From an uncultured Collinsella sp. (GTDB lineage Bacteria; Actinomycetota; Coriobacteriia; Coriobacteriales; Coriobacteriaceae), in the NCBI GenBank assembly GCA_958437935.1, contig CAUBPS010000001.1, positions 186,001 to 250,000 on the forward strand: a DNA stretch of 64,000 nt, read 5' to 3'. Made by a program: the position numbers and the translations under genes. The notes under the pieces are model-generated. The model searched no databases and was not told the origin of the DNA. It was given only the letters and a program-made list of their open reading frames with translations. Shown one piece after another: positions 36,728 through 46,542 of this stretch (positions are counted from its first letter, which is position 1; every line of letters starts with the position of its first letter).

Positions 36728-37723
36728 ATGAGCAAGAACCTCTCCCAGCAGGTCGTTCTCGACCGCCGCGGCTTTGTCGCCGCCACCTTCGCAACCGTCG
36801 CCGGCCTTGGTCTTGCCGGCTGCTCCGACACCAGCGCCGAGGCCGACAAGGGTTCCGCCGCCGGCTCCTCCAAGGGCTCCGAGGATACCGAGACTTCCAC
36901 CACGCTCGACGCTAAGGCATTCGACAAGCTCGTCGACAACGGCCCCAAGGCCGATGACGACGCCATCGCCGCCAGCACCTGGGCCACGGCCGTCAAGGAC
37001 GCCGGCGTCTTTAAGATCGGTGGCGTTCAGACCTCTACGCTCTTCTCCCTCCTCAACGAGAAAGACGGTCAGACCCGCGGCTTCGACGCCGGTATCGCAC
37101 AGCTCCTGTCCAACTACATCCTGGGCGAGAACAAGGTCGAGATCACCCAGGTGACCTCGGACACGCGCGAGTCCGTCCTGCAGAACGGCCAGGTCGACGC
37201 TGTCTTTGCCACCTACACCATCACTGACGAGCGCAAGAAGCTCGTATCCTTTGCCGGTCCCTACTACTACACCCAGCAGGCCATCCTGGTGCTCGCCGAT
37301 AACGACGACATTAAGAGCGTCGACGACCTGGCCGACAAGAACGTCGCCGTCCAGTCCGGCTCCAACGGCCCCGCCATCCTTGAGGAGTTCGCTCCCAAGG
37401 CCAGCCAGCAGGAGTTCAAGACCGACGAGGAGGCCCGCCAGGCACTCCAGCAGGGCCGCGTTGACGCCTACGTCATCGATAACAACATGCAGCAGAGCGC
37501 CCTGGTTCGCGAGCCCGGTAAGTACAAGATCGCCGGCAAGCCCTTCGGCAGCAAGGAGCCCTATGGCATCGGCCTGCCGCTCGATTCCGACGGCGTCGCC
37601 TTTGTCAACGACTTCCTTAAGAAGATCGAGGACGATGGCACCTGGACCGAGCTGTGGCAGATCTGCATTGGCGACCGCACGGGCGACACCAATGTCCCCG
37701 AGCTGCCCGAGATCGGCGCCTAG
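36728..37723 (+). CDS. Polar amino acid ABC transporter substrate-binding lipoprotein (glutamate type)
   Basis: 331 residues. A twin-arginine signal (DRRGFV, Arg 13-14) is followed by a hydrophobic stretch and a lipobox LAGC (Cys 32), so export may use Tat and then Lgt lipidation. A Ser/Gly/Asp-rich linker runs to ~residue 90; the SBP_bac_3 fold follows (GGVQTSTLFSLLNEKDGQTRGFDAGIAQLL, VFATYTITDERKKLVSFAGPYYYTQQAILV, KPFGSKEPYGIGLPLDS). First gene of a four-gene unit with two permeases and an ATPase. A partial terminator hairpin after it should raise its level over the permeases. Confidence 0.9.
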   Translation: MSKNLSQQVVLDRRGFVAATFATVAGLGLAGCSDTSAEADKGSAAGSSKGSEDTETSTTLDAKAFDKLVDNGPKADDDAIAASTWATAVKDAGVFKIGGVQTSTLFSLLNEKDGQTRGFDAGIAQLLSNYILGENKVEITQVTSDTRESVLQNGQVDAVFATYTITDERKKLVSFAGPYYYTQQAILVLADNDDIKSVDDLADKNVAVQSGSNGPAILEEFAPKASQQEFKTDEEARQALQQGRVDAYVIDNNMQQSALVREPGKYKIAGKPFGSKEPYGIGLPLDSDGVAFVNDFLKKIEDDGTWTELWQICIGDRTGDTNVPELPEIGA

Positions 37724-37811
37724 GCAACGAGCCTGGTAACGGCCGCAACGAAACCATATGGAAACGCACGATGCGCTTTATTGCGATAAACTGTTTCCTT
37801 ACTAAGTTGTC

Positions 37812-37840
37812 GGGGCTTCCGTACACACGGGAGCCCCTTT
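37812..37840 (+). terminator. Intra-operon hairpin after the binding-protein gene
   Basis: GGGGCTTCCGT pairs with ACGGGAGCCCC (one wobble), followed by TTTCCTT. Probably a leaky terminator. Confidence 0.7.
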
Positions 37841-37861
37841 CCTTATCGGCGGGAGGTCCGC

Positions 37862-38521
37862 ATGAGTCTCTCCGAACTCTGGTCGCTCTATGGCCAGAAC
37901 TATATCGACGCGCTGCTCGCAACCTGGGGCATGACGCTTGAGTCGTTTGCCATCGCCATGGTGCTGGCCGTCGCCGTCACCGTGATGCGTGTGTCGCCGC
38001 TCAAGCCGCTGCGCGTCTTTGGCGACCTGTATGTCCAGGTCTTCCGTAACATCCCCGGCATCGCGCTGCTTATCATCGTCGTCTATGCGCTGCCGCCGCT
38101 CAAGGTCGTCCTGCCCTACCGCACCTGCGTTATCGTCGCCACGGTCCTTTTGGGCTCGGCCTTTGGTTCCGAAAACTTTATGAGCGGCATCAACACCGTC
38201 GGCGTCGGCCAGGTCGAAGCTGCACGTTCGCTCGGTATGAGCTTCAGCCGTATCCTCGCCAAGATCGTGATTCCGCAGGCGCTGCGCTCGAGCGTATTAC
38301 CCATGACCAACCTCTTTATCGCCGTCATGCTTACCACCGCGCTCGGCAGTCAGGTACCGCTTAAGCCGCAGGAGCTCACCGGTGTGGTCAGCTACATCAA
38401 CACGCGCTCGCTCGGTGGCGTCGCTGCGTTCTTTATCTCGGCGCTCGGCTACCTGGGAACGGCCTTTGTGGTGAGCCACGTTGGCAACTACATCGATAAG
38501 AAGGTGAGGATCCTCCGATGA
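37862..38521 (+). CDS. Amino acid ABC transporter permease 1 (GluC-like)
   Basis: 219 residues with five membrane helices. HisM/GlnP family: YVQVFRNIPGIALLIIVVY at the front, and the ATPase-coupling EAA loop reads GVGQVEAARSLGMSFSRILAKIVIPQALR. GGGAGG precedes ATG 37862. Its stop overlaps the start of the next permease gene by 4 bp (ATGA), so both subunits are made in step. Likely the GluC partner of a GluABCD-type glutamate importer. Confidence 0.92.
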   Translation: MSLSELWSLYGQNYIDALLATWGMTLESFAIAMVLAVAVTVMRVSPLKPLRVFGDLYVQVFRNIPGIALLIIVVYALPPLKVVLPYRTCVIVATVLLGSAFGSENFMSGINTVGVGQVEAARSLGMSFSRILAKIVIPQALRSSVLPMTNLFIAVMLTTALGSQVPLKPQELTGVVSYINTRSLGGVAAFFISALGYLGTAFVVSHVGNYIDKKVRILR

Positions 38522-39351
38522 GCAAGCACCCCACCTCCGCGCTCACCATGCGCGATGCGCTCTACGAGGCTCCCGGCCCCAAGATGCGCGCCAAGATTCG
38601 CATCGGCACCGCCATCTCGCTTGTTGCCGTGGCCGCACTCGCCGTCCTTGTACTGCAGCGCTTTTATGTGACCGGTCAGCTTTCGGTCCACTACTGGTAT
38701 TTCTTTACGCACCTCACCACCTGGAAGTTCTTACTTGCCGGCTTTGAAGGCACCGTTAAAGTCGCACTCACCGCTGGCGCCATCGCGCTGGTGCTGGGCT
38801 TAGCCCTTATGCTCGGCCGTACCAGCGACATTAAGCCGCTGCAGCTGGTCTGCCGCGTGCTCACCGATTTCTTCCGCGGCGTGCCGAGTCTGCTGTTCAT
38901 CTACTTCTTCTTTTTGGTGCTGCCCCAGTACAAGATCGCGCTGCCGTCGTTTTGGATGCTCACGCTTCCCGTCGCGCTCGCTGCAGCCGGCGTACTTGCC
39001 GAGATTTTCCGCGCCGGCGTCAACGCCGTACCGCGCGGGCAGGTCGAGGCGGCCCAGGCGCTCGGTCTCTCCAAGGCTAAAATCACCTTTAAAATCGTAT
39101 TGCCGCAGGCTATTCGATTTATCATTCCGTCGTTGATTTCACAGCTCGTGGTCGTAGTCAAAGACACCACCGTCGCCTACGTGGTGAGCTACCCCGACCT
39201 CATGCAAAACGCCCGCGTGCTCATTACCAACTACGACGCTCTCGTGTCGGTCTACCTGGTAATCGCGGTCATCTATATCCTCATCAACGTCGCGATTAAC
39301 AAGGCTGCTGTCTACGTTTCGCACAAGACCGGCGCGACCATCATCCGCTAA
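38518..39351 (+). CDS. Amino acid ABC transporter permease 2 (GluD-like)
   Basis: 277 residues, with an N-terminal extension of ~45 residues before the first helix, as seen in GluD proteins. Motifs: RVLTDFFRGVPSLLFIYFFFLV and the EAA loop RGQVEAAQALGLSKAKITFKIVLPQAIRFI. It forms the membrane channel with the upstream permease (4-bp overlap). Six hydrophobic segments are visible. The role as glutamate permease is inferred from operon order and from the peptidase C26 gene that follows. Confidence 0.92.
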   Translation: MSKHPTSALTMRDALYEAPGPKMRAKIRIGTAISLVAVAALAVLVLQRFYVTGQLSVHYWYFFTHLTTWKFLLAGFEGTVKVALTAGAIALVLGLALMLGRTSDIKPLQLVCRVLTDFFRGVPSLLFIYFFFLVLPQYKIALPSFWMLTLPVALAAAGVLAEIFRAGVNAVPRGQVEAAQALGLSKAKITFKIVLPQAIRFIIPSLISQLVVVVKDTTVAYVVSYPDLMQNARVLITNYDALVSVYLVIAVIYILINVAINKAAVYVSHKTGATIIR

Positions 39352-39387
39352 CGCTTTACCATTTCGAGTCATAAGGAGCCGAGTACC

Positions 39388-40152
<765 letters not shown>

Positions 40153-40163
40153 CCAGCCACCCC

Positions 40164-40195
40164 GTGGGACAAATCCATTGAAAGTGTTGTCCCAC
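40164..40195 (+). terminator. Perfect 9-bp inverted repeat after the transporter operon
   Basis: GTGGGACAA and TTGTCCCAC flank a 14-nt loop. No U-run follows, so it may be a terminator stem or a REP-type hairpin. Confidence 0.45.
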
Positions 40196-40239
40196 GTCTC
40201 TCATGCGCCCTGTCACCTTCAGATTCGAAAGCAGCACCT

Positions 40240-41049
40240 ATGATCGGAACTCGTACTTCATCGTCCTACACCCCGCACGTTGACGTCGCCCCCGCCGACC
40301 GCCCACTCATCCTCGTCGCGCCGCGCTGGGAAGAGGCGAAGCCGTTTTTGAGCGAAACGCTCTCCCCCAACGAGGAGATCGCCAGCGTCTTTGTCGATGC
40401 CATCCTTGCCGCAGGCGGCCTGCCGCTGCAGATGTCCATCACCGAGGACATTGAGGTCATCCGCCATTACGTCGATATCGCCGACGGCATCGCCATTCCC
40501 GGCGGCCCCGACGTCAATCCCAAACGTTGGGGCGATGATCGACCCTACGACCCCACCCTCTGCTGCGAGATCCGCGATAGCTTTGAATTTAAGCTGGTCG
40601 GCGAGGTGCTCCGCGCCAAGAAGCCGCTCTTTACCACCTGCCGCGGCACGCAGTTGCTCAATGTCGCCACTGGCGGCACCCTGTGCATGGACGTGCCGAG
40701 CCTGGGCGCTCGCGAGGGCCGCACGCAGTGGCGCCATACCCACGTGCTCAACGACCCCGTGCATCCCGTCGAGGTCGTGCCGGGCTCGCTTCTGGAGCGC
40801 GCGGTTGGCGGGCACAGGCTGATCCAGACCAACTCGGCACACCACTGCTGCGTCGACCGTCTGGGTAAAAGCACGCGCTTGGTCGCCAAGGCAACCGATG
40901 GCGTTCCCGAGTGCATCGAAGTCGAAGGCCAGCCGTTCTGCCTGGGCGTGCAATGGCACCCTGAGTACACGTGGAAGACGCTCGAGACCGACTTTAACCT
41001 GTGGAAGTCGTTTGTCGAGGCAGCGGCAAAGGTTAAACAGGCCCGTTAG
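40240..41049 (+). CDS. Class I glutamine amidotransferase-like hydrolase (peptidase C26, gamma-glutamyl)
   Basis: 269 residues. Same family as PuuD: LVAPRWEE..., GIAIPGGPDVNPKRWGDD, nucleophile Cys in FTTCRGTQLLNVATGG, and the His-Glu pair in GVQWHPEYTW. These enzymes cut gamma-glutamyl amides such as gamma-glutamyl-GABA, or folate polyglutamates. Its position 87 bp after a glutamate-type importer suggests it frees or processes glutamate-containing compounds brought in by it. The ribosome site before ATG 40240 is weak (CAGCACCT), so translation may be low. Confidence 0.88.
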   Translation: MIGTRTSSSYTPHVDVAPADRPLILVAPRWEEAKPFLSETLSPNEEIASVFVDAILAAGGLPLQMSITEDIEVIRHYVDIADGIAIPGGPDVNPKRWGDDRPYDPTLCCEIRDSFEFKLVGEVLRAKKPLFTTCRGTQLLNVATGGTLCMDVPSLGAREGRTQWRHTHVLNDPVHPVEVVPGSLLERAVGGHRLIQTNSAHHCCVDRLGKSTRLVAKATDGVPECIEVEGQPFCLGVQWHPEYTWKTLETDFNLWKSFVEAAAKVKQAR

Positions 41050-41065
41050 TTCACGGACAGCACAA

Positions 41066-41116
41066 CACAAAAGGGCGCCCCGCCGGCCACATGGTCCGAC
41101 GGGGCGCCCTTTTGTG
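41066..41116. terminator. Bidirectional terminator (17-bp perfect stem)
   Basis: CACAAAAGGGCGCCCCG pairs perfectly with CGGGGCGCCCTTTTGTG around a 17-nt loop, between convergent genes; both strands show a T-run. Confidence 0.9.
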
Positions 41117-41158
41117 TCTACATCAACGAACTTGGGGCAGTCCAAGGCTCGCAAGCTC

Positions 41159-41515
41159 TTACTCGGCCGCCTCGCGCAGGGCCGACATCGTAGCCGCATA
41201 TTGCTGTTGCAGCGCATGCATTCTCTCGCGAGCGCCGTCAACGGCATCGGCGCCGCGCAGCGCTTCGGTCACCACGACCGCCGGCTCGTACAGATTATCG
41301 AATCCCAGGTTCTGGCTCACGCCCTTGAGCGTGTGCGCTGCCATAAACGCACCTTCGGCGTCTCCTGCCGCCATGGCGGCCTCCAGCTTGTCCATGCTCT
41401 CGTCATCCAAAAACTTGAGGGCAAAGCGGGCAAGCATTTCCTCGCCCATCAGCCGAGCGCACGCGTCATCATAATTAGCGCCGATCTTCTCATACGCCTC
41501 ACGCATGGAAATCAT
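41159..41515 (-). CDS. Hpt (histidine phosphotransfer) domain protein
   Basis: 118 residues. It has the Hpt four-helix form with AFMAAHTLKGVSQNLGFDNL, where the His takes and passes a phosphoryl group. No other domain is present, so it is a free phosphotransfer protein. It is 24 bp downstream of the GGDEF-REC-HD-GYP gene on the same strand and is probably co-transcribed, so the REC domain of that protein is the likely partner. No hybrid kinase lies in the window. Similar stand-alone Hpt genes occur beside multi-domain regulators. Confidence 0.88.
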   Translation of the reverse strand: MISMREAYEKIGANYDDACARLMGEEMLARFALKFLDDESMDKLEAAMAAGDAEGAFMAAHTLKGVSQNLGFDNLYEPAVVVTEALRGADAVDGARERMHALQQQYAATMSALREAAE

Positions 41516-41538
41516 GGATTAAAACTCCTTTGGTCAAA

Positions 41539-43419
41539 CTAAATCATGGGAAACGCGACGACGTCGGCGGGGCGTGCCAACGTCTCGGCAATTTGGTCTT
41601 GCACCTCGAGCAGGCAGTCGAGCAGCAGCGGGTTAAACTCACCGCACTTGCCGTCCAGAATCATCTGAATCGCTTCCTGGTGCGGGATAGCGTCCTTGTA
41701 CACGCGCACGCTCGTCAGCGCATCGTACACGTCAGCCACCGAAACCACCTGCGCGGCAATGGGAATTTCGTCGCCCTTAAGGCCATCGGGATAACCCTTG
41801 CCGTCCCAGCGCTCGTGATGCCAACGCGCAATCTGGTACGCATATTCCATAAGCGCATTGCCGGCGTGATGGCTACCCAGCTCAAGCAGCATGTCGGCGC
41901 CGATCGTGGTATGCGTCTTCATAATCTCGAACTCCTCGGACGTAAGGCGTCCGGGCTTGTTGAGAATCGCATCGTCAATCGACATCTTGCCGATATCGTG
42001 CAGCGCCGAAGCCAAGGCGATCGTAGAGCGTTCCTCATTGTCGAGGGAGACCGTGCCGCTACGCTGGACCAGACAGCCAAGCAGCAGCTCGGTCAGCTTC
42101 TCGATGTTCGTAACGTGCCTGCCGCTCTCGCCGTTGCGAAGCTCCATGACGCCGGCCATGATGTCGATGAGCATGCGACTGTTCTTGACGCGCTCGTTGT
42201 ACTGCTGGGACAGCAGGCTCGTCAGGCGGCGCTGTTTGGCGTACAGGCGGATGGTGTTGCTTACGCGGCGGCGCACGATACGGGAGTCAAACGGGCGGTT
42301 GATATAGTCCGAGGCGCCCAGCTCGTACGCGCGCAGAACCATATCATCGGAATCTTCGCTCGAAATCATGATGACAGGCAGATTGTCGATACCCGTTCGG
42401 CGCGACAGATCGGCCAGCACCTCAAAGCCGCTTATGCCCGGCATGACGATATCGAGCAGCACGAGCGATAGTTCATCGCCATAGCGGTCGACCATGTCGA
42501 GCGCTATACGACCGTTATCGGCCTCGAGGATGCAATACTCGTCCTTGAGCATCTCGCTGAGAATGGCTCGGTTCATCTCGGAGTCATCGATAATAAGCAC
42601 CAAGGGCTTTTCGCTTTGGAAGGCCTCGATGGAATCGGCATCGGTCACGACCGTACCGGCTTTTGCCTTAGCGCGGCTCAATAACTGGGCAGCGCGGCCA
42701 ACGCCCTCATCGACCGTCTCGCCATGAATGCGAACGCCACCAACACATGCCGTCAAGCTCACGTACTCATGGCCCGGAATAATCGTGGAACGAACGGCAT
42801 CGGACACCTGATGCAGGCGACGGGTGAAGTCATCGGAGGGAATATTGGGCATGACAACCACAAACTTGTCGCAGCCATAGCGCACAAGCTCGTCAGTCGA
42901 ACGAATTCCGCTGCGTATGGCTGTCGCCACAGCACCGAGCGCAAGGTCGCCGGCATGACGGCCACATGTATCGTTGAAGACCCTAAAATCATCAAGGTCG
43001 ATCATCGCAACGCCGGCATTCATGCGGGCGCTTCGGAGCTTTTCCTCGTAATATCGGCGATTGCGCACACTCGTCAGCACGTCGGTGTAGACAAGGTCCT
43101 CTTCTGCGGCCTCTTGCTCATCGATCGGACGCACCATCAGCAAGACGTGAGGCTCGCCCTCGACCTTCAGAGGGCGCAGACGGGCGCGGTATTCAATACC
43201 ATCATTGAGCAGCTGCTCCGACACCTCACCCGAATCTGCCAAGGCCTCAAGACTCGACTGACGCAGACAAGGGCAGCGATCGCCGGCGAGCAGGCAGTTA
43301 GGCTCACTCTTAATCTGATCGGCCGACAGCAAACGCACCACGGGGTAGGTCTTCGCGACGCGGGCGACCTCGGCGGCAGCCTCCTCGTCGGTTAGATTGA
43401 CCTCGTGATTATTGAGCAT
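41539..43419 (-). CDS. GGDEF - receiver - HD-GYP multi-domain signalling protein
   Basis: 626 residues from ATG 43419 (AAAGGG upstream). Order: a poorly defined N-terminal part with a CLLAGDRCPC segment (1-110); a GGDEF-like domain (~115-265) with signature degenerated to RYGCDKF, so cyclase activity is unlikely; a receiver domain (~275-395; VLIIDDSEMNRAILSEML, phospho-Asp in LLDIVMPGISGFEVL, then NLPVIMISSE); and HD-GYP (~420-600; ALHDIGKMSIDDAILNKPG, HHERWDGKGYPDGL). The HD-GYP motif is intact, so c-di-GMP hydrolysis is the probable output. Putting the receiver between the two cyclic-nucleotide domains is uncommon. The Hpt gene follows. Confidence 0.93.
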   Translation of the reverse strand: MLNNHEVNLTDEEAAAEVARVAKTYPVVRLLSADQIKSEPNCLLAGDRCPCLRQSSLEALADSGEVSEQLLNDGIEYRARLRPLKVEGEPHVLLMVRPIDEQEAAEEDLVYTDVLTSVRNRRYYEEKLRSARMNAGVAMIDLDDFRVFNDTCGRHAGDLALGAVATAIRSGIRSTDELVRYGCDKFVVVMPNIPSDDFTRRLHQVSDAVRSTIIPGHEYVSLTACVGGVRIHGETVDEGVGRAAQLLSRAKAKAGTVVTDADSIEAFQSEKPLVLIIDDSEMNRAILSEMLKDEYCILEADNGRIALDMVDRYGDELSLVLLDIVMPGISGFEVLADLSRRTGIDNLPVIMISSEDSDDMVLRAYELGASDYINRPFDSRIVRRRVSNTIRLYAKQRRLTSLLSQQYNERVKNSRMLIDIMAGVMELRNGESGRHVTNIEKLTELLLGCLVQRSGTVSLDNEERSTIALASALHDIGKMSIDDAILNKPGRLTSEEFEIMKTHTTIGADMLLELGSHHAGNALMEYAYQIARWHHERWDGKGYPDGLKGDEIPIAAQVVSVADVYDALTSVRVYKDAIPHQEAIQMILDGKCGEFNPLLLDCLLEVQDQIAETLARPADVVAFPMI

Positions 43420-43630
43420 ATGGGGCCCTTTCGATAGTTACGCACGGCAACGGTGCATATCAATTGGTACAAGGGTAACATCTAACAGCTGAAGGCAAAC
43501 GCGCGATTATCGTTACATTTTTATGACCTGGCAAACGGCGGTAATGGAGCCGCGGGTGCGCGGTTATGGGCGCATTCGTTAACAATGACGAAACGCCAAC
43601 AGCCCTTCTCCCCGCAGGTCATCGAGTGTG

Positions 43631-44428
43631 CTAACGCTCCAAGACATCGCGAACGGCGTTTGCCGCCGTAACGGGGCGATCGCGCAAACCGTTATGCGCG
43701 CCCGGGATCGTCACAAGGGGGCAATCGAGATATTCGGCAGCCGCTCGCGTGCCAGCCTCGCGGGGCGTGCCAATCGAGAGCTCGCCCAGGAGCACGGCGG
43801 CCACCGTTTTTGACGCGCGAACGCTATCCCAATCGGGAACGCAGGTCATAGTAATCCCGTATTCGTTTGCCATGAAGCAACGACCATTGCGCAGGGCATG
43901 TTTGGCTTCCGCTTCGGTCGTCCCAGGAGCCTCGGGGTCCAAGTCGCCGAGGGCTCCCAAGAAAAGCCGGAGCGCCCTTGAAACCTTTCCAGCCGCAATC
44001 ATATCGAGCAAAACCGGAGCTGCGCCCATGCCGACGCCTTCGGCCGACACAGCCGGCTCATGCAGAATCGCACGGGCGACGAGATGAGGTTCGGCGCGAA
44101 GAAGCTCCAGCGCTACCAACGTACCGGCGCTATGCGCAAGCACATTTGCCGGAGCGCCAACGTGTTCGATCACGGTCTGCAGGTCGGCGGCCTGAGCGGC
44201 AAGATCATAGCTGCCGTCTGCCGCATCGCTGCTGCCACCGCAGCCGCGGCGGTCGTAGGCAATTACGCGGTAGTTGCGGCTGAGCTCACAAGCGATGCCG
44301 TCGAAAAATGTGCCGTCGACACAAGCGCCGTGCACGCACACCAAGGCAGGAGCATCGGGCGACACGTCCGGGCCGGCATATTCGCGACAGGCAATCGTGG
44401 TGCCCGCATTCTCGACCGTAAAATCCAT
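43631..44428 (-). CDS. Alpha/beta hydrolase
   Basis: 265 residues, the normal size. Fold motifs: LVCVHGACVDGTFFD (oxyanion HG), YRVIAYDRRGCGGSS, nucleophile Ser in VLAHSAGTLVAL (a Ser-containing A-H-S-A-G variant of GxSxG) and His in IPGAHNGLRDRP. Substrate cannot be told; esters or lactones are usual. No operon partner. A small hairpin (CCATCCAG / CTGGATGG, 44451-44482) lies upstream. Confidence 0.88.
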   Translation of the reverse strand: MDFTVENAGTTIACREYAGPDVSPDAPALVCVHGACVDGTFFDGIACELSRNYRVIAYDRRGCGGSSDAADGSYDLAAQAADLQTVIEHVGAPANVLAHSAGTLVALELLRAEPHLVARAILHEPAVSAEGVGMGAAPVLLDMIAAGKVSRALRLFLGALGDLDPEAPGTTEAEAKHALRNGRCFMANEYGITMTCVPDWDSVRASKTVAAVLLGELSIGTPREAGTRAAAEYLDCPLVTIPGAHNGLRDRPVTAANAVRDVLER

Positions 44429-44653
44429 GTTGTGCCCCCATTATCAATGCCCATCCAGTTGCACGTCAGTACGGCTGGATGGTCCTGCATTGCCTTACGA
44501 CTTGTTAACAGATTAACTGTACCCGACCCGAGGCTTTTCATGGCATGGCATCATGAGCGACGTGAAAAAACGAAACTTGTAAAGCAAGAGCCCGCACCTT
44601 GCTTTGGAGCCGATGCTATGCTTAGGCACAATTGTCTTGAGGAGCATATGCCT

Positions 44654-45430
44654 ATGTCTACGTTTTTGAATGCCAGCCCCATCTTTGGGCCTGTTCGCAG
44701 CCGTCGCCTTGGTCTCTCGCTCGGCGTCAACATGATGCCGGCCAGCGGTAAGATCTGCACGTTCGACTGCATCTACTGCGAAAACGGCCTCAACGCCGAG
44801 CGCCCCTGCCATGAGCCGTACAACACAGCTGCCGTGGTGCTCGACGCGCTCGAGGCAAAGCTGCGCGAGATGGCAGCCGAGGGCGAGCTCCCCGATGTGA
44901 TCACCTTCGCAGGCAACGGCGAGCCCACCGCCGCACCGGAGTTTCCACAGGCCATCGCCGGCGCCGTCGCGCTGCGCGACGAGCTTGCCCCAAACTCCAA
45001 GATCGCCGTGCTCTCCAACGGCACGCGCGCCGACCGCCCCGAGGTGCACGACGCGCTCATGATGGTCGACGACAACATTCTTAAGCTCGATACCGTCGAC
45101 CCGGCGTTTATCCAGCTGCTCGACCAGCCCGTTGGCCCCTATGACGTCGAGCACCAGATCGAGACGTTCGCAAGCTTTGACGGTCACGTTATTATCCAGA
45201 CGATCTTTTTGACCGGCGAGTATCAGGGCAAGCCCATCGACAACACCGGCGAGGAGTACGTCGGCCCTTGGCTCGCGGCGCTCGAGCGCATTCGCCCGCA
45301 GGAGGCGACCATTTACACGGTGGCGCGCGAGACACCGGTCGCCGGCCTTGCCAAAGCAGCGCCCGAGGTGCTCGACGCCATCGCCGCGCGCGTGCGCGCC
45401 CTCGGCATCCCCTGCCAGGTGAGCTACTAG
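44654..45430 (+). CDS. Radical SAM protein
   Basis: 258 residues from ATG 44654 (GAGGAG nine bases upstream; ATG 44648 is possible but too close). The 4Fe-4S motif is CTFDCIYC (Cys-x3-Cys-x2-Cys). GNGEPTAAPEFPQAI matches the SAM-binding GGE-like motif, followed by VLSNGTRADRPEVHDALMMVDDNILKLD. This form (often with a wyosine-like label) is found as stand-alone proteins in gut anaerobes, function unassigned. The upstream open frame is an artefact of high GC. A 20-bp inverted repeat followed by TTTT ends the gene. Confidence 0.9.
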   Translation: MSTFLNASPIFGPVRSRRLGLSLGVNMMPASGKICTFDCIYCENGLNAERPCHEPYNTAAVVLDALEAKLREMAAEGELPDVITFAGNGEPTAAPEFPQAIAGAVALRDELAPNSKIAVLSNGTRADRPEVHDALMMVDDNILKLDTVDPAFIQLLDQPVGPYDVEHQIETFASFDGHVIIQTIFLTGEYQGKPIDNTGEEYVGPWLAALERIRPQEATIYTVARETPVAGLAKAAPEVLDAIAARVRALGIPCQVSY

Positions 45431-45470
45431 CAAAACCACGCAGCAGCTAGTGCCGCCATCCCGCCCCATC

Positions 45471-45540
45471 AGTTGCGGTGATATAGTTCCTATTTGTGCT
45501 GTTAAACCGCTTAAATCGGAACTATATCACCGCAACTTTT
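45471..45540 (+). terminator. 20-bp perfect inverted repeat with 27-nt loop, possible terminator
   Basis: AGTTGCGGTGATATAGTTCC (45471-45490) is perfectly reverse-complemented at 45518-45537 and followed by TTT. The arms are AT-rich in the centre, unlike other terminators here, so it may be an independent repeat element. Confidence 0.75.
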
Positions 45541-45589
45541 ATGGACGCGTGGGTGGGCTATACTAGCTGCGAATGAAAGGAAGTTAGCC

Positions 45590-46477
45590 ATGTATGACAA
45601 AGGACCCGTGCCCGGCCGCAACGACGCTTGCTGGTGCGGCAGCGGCAAGAAATACAAGAAATGCCATAGCGCCTTTGATGAGCGCCTCGAACGCTTGTGG
45701 GAAGAGGGCTGGGAGGTTCTGCCTCGCACGCTCTACAAGACGCCCGCCGATATCGAGGGCATCAAGCGCTCGGCAGCCATCAACGTGGGCGTGCTCGATT
45801 ATGTGGGCGAGCATATCGCCGCAGGCATGACCACCAACCAGATCGACCAGATGATCTACGACTACACCGTCGAGCACGGTGGCACGCCGGCCGACCTTAA
45901 CTACGAGGGCTATCCCAAGAGCGTGTGCACCTCGATCAACGACGTCGTCTGCCACGGTATCCCCTGCGATGCGGATGTGCTGCACGAGGGCGACATCATC
46001 AACGTAGACTGCTCCACGATCTTGGACGGTTACTTTAGCGACTCGAGCCGTATGTTCTGCATCGGCGAGGTCTCGGCCGAGCGCCAGCGCCTGGTCGACG
46101 TCACCCGCGCCAGCGTGGAGGCGGGTCTGGCGGCCGTCAAGCCATGGCTGCCGTTGTCCGTTATGGCCGAGGCAGTGCAAAAGACCGTCGAGGACGCCGG
46201 CTTTAGCGTGGTGCGCGAGTACGGCGGACACGGCATCGGTAAGGAGTTCCACGAGGACCCGTTTGTGGGCTTTACCACCGAGGCGCCCGATGTGGACACC
46301 ATTATGGTGCCGGGCATGGTCTTTACCATCGAGCCCATGGTCAATGCCGGAGCGCCCGATATCAAGATTAGCAAGGGCGACGGCTGGTGCGTACGCACCA
46401 AGGACGGCAGCGATTCGGCCCAGTGCGAGGTACAGCTCGTGGTGACCGAGGACGGCTACGAGCTGCTGAGCTGGTAG
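45590..46477 (+). CDS. map: Methionine aminopeptidase with N-terminal SEC-C zinc motif
   Basis: 295 residues. Residues 8-28 hold the SEC-C motif GRNDACWCGSGKKYKKCH (CxC...HC-type zinc site), which docks MetAP to the ribosome exit. Then the pita-bread peptidase: HGIPCDADVLHEGDIINVDC and DGYFSDSSRMF (metal Asp pair), YGGHGIGKEFHEDPFV (metal His), TIEPMVNAG (Glu), QCEVQLVVTEDG (Glu). It trims N-terminal Met from new proteins. AAGGAAG precedes ATG 45590. Single-gene unit with a good terminator. Confidence 0.96.
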   Translation: MYDKGPVPGRNDACWCGSGKKYKKCHSAFDERLERLWEEGWEVLPRTLYKTPADIEGIKRSAAINVGVLDYVGEHIAAGMTTNQIDQMIYDYTVEHGGTPADLNYEGYPKSVCTSINDVVCHGIPCDADVLHEGDIINVDCSTILDGYFSDSSRMFCIGEVSAERQRLVDVTRASVEAGLAAVKPWLPLSVMAEAVQKTVEDAGFSVVREYGGHGIGKEFHEDPFVGFTTEAPDVDTIMVPGMVFTIEPMVNAGAPDIKISKGDGWCVRTKDGSDSAQCEVQLVVTEDGYELLSW

Positions 46478-46486
46478 CCGTAGATG

Positions 46487-46530
46487 CGCCGGATGCTGAC
46501 GGGCACGCCCGTCTTGCATCCGGCGTTTTT
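46487..46530 (+). terminator. Rho-independent terminator of map
   Basis: CGCCGGATGC pairs with GCATCCGGCG, with an inner GACGGGC/GCCCGTC stem, followed by TTTTT. Confidence 0.9.
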
Positions 46531-46542
46531 GTTTGAACGTTT

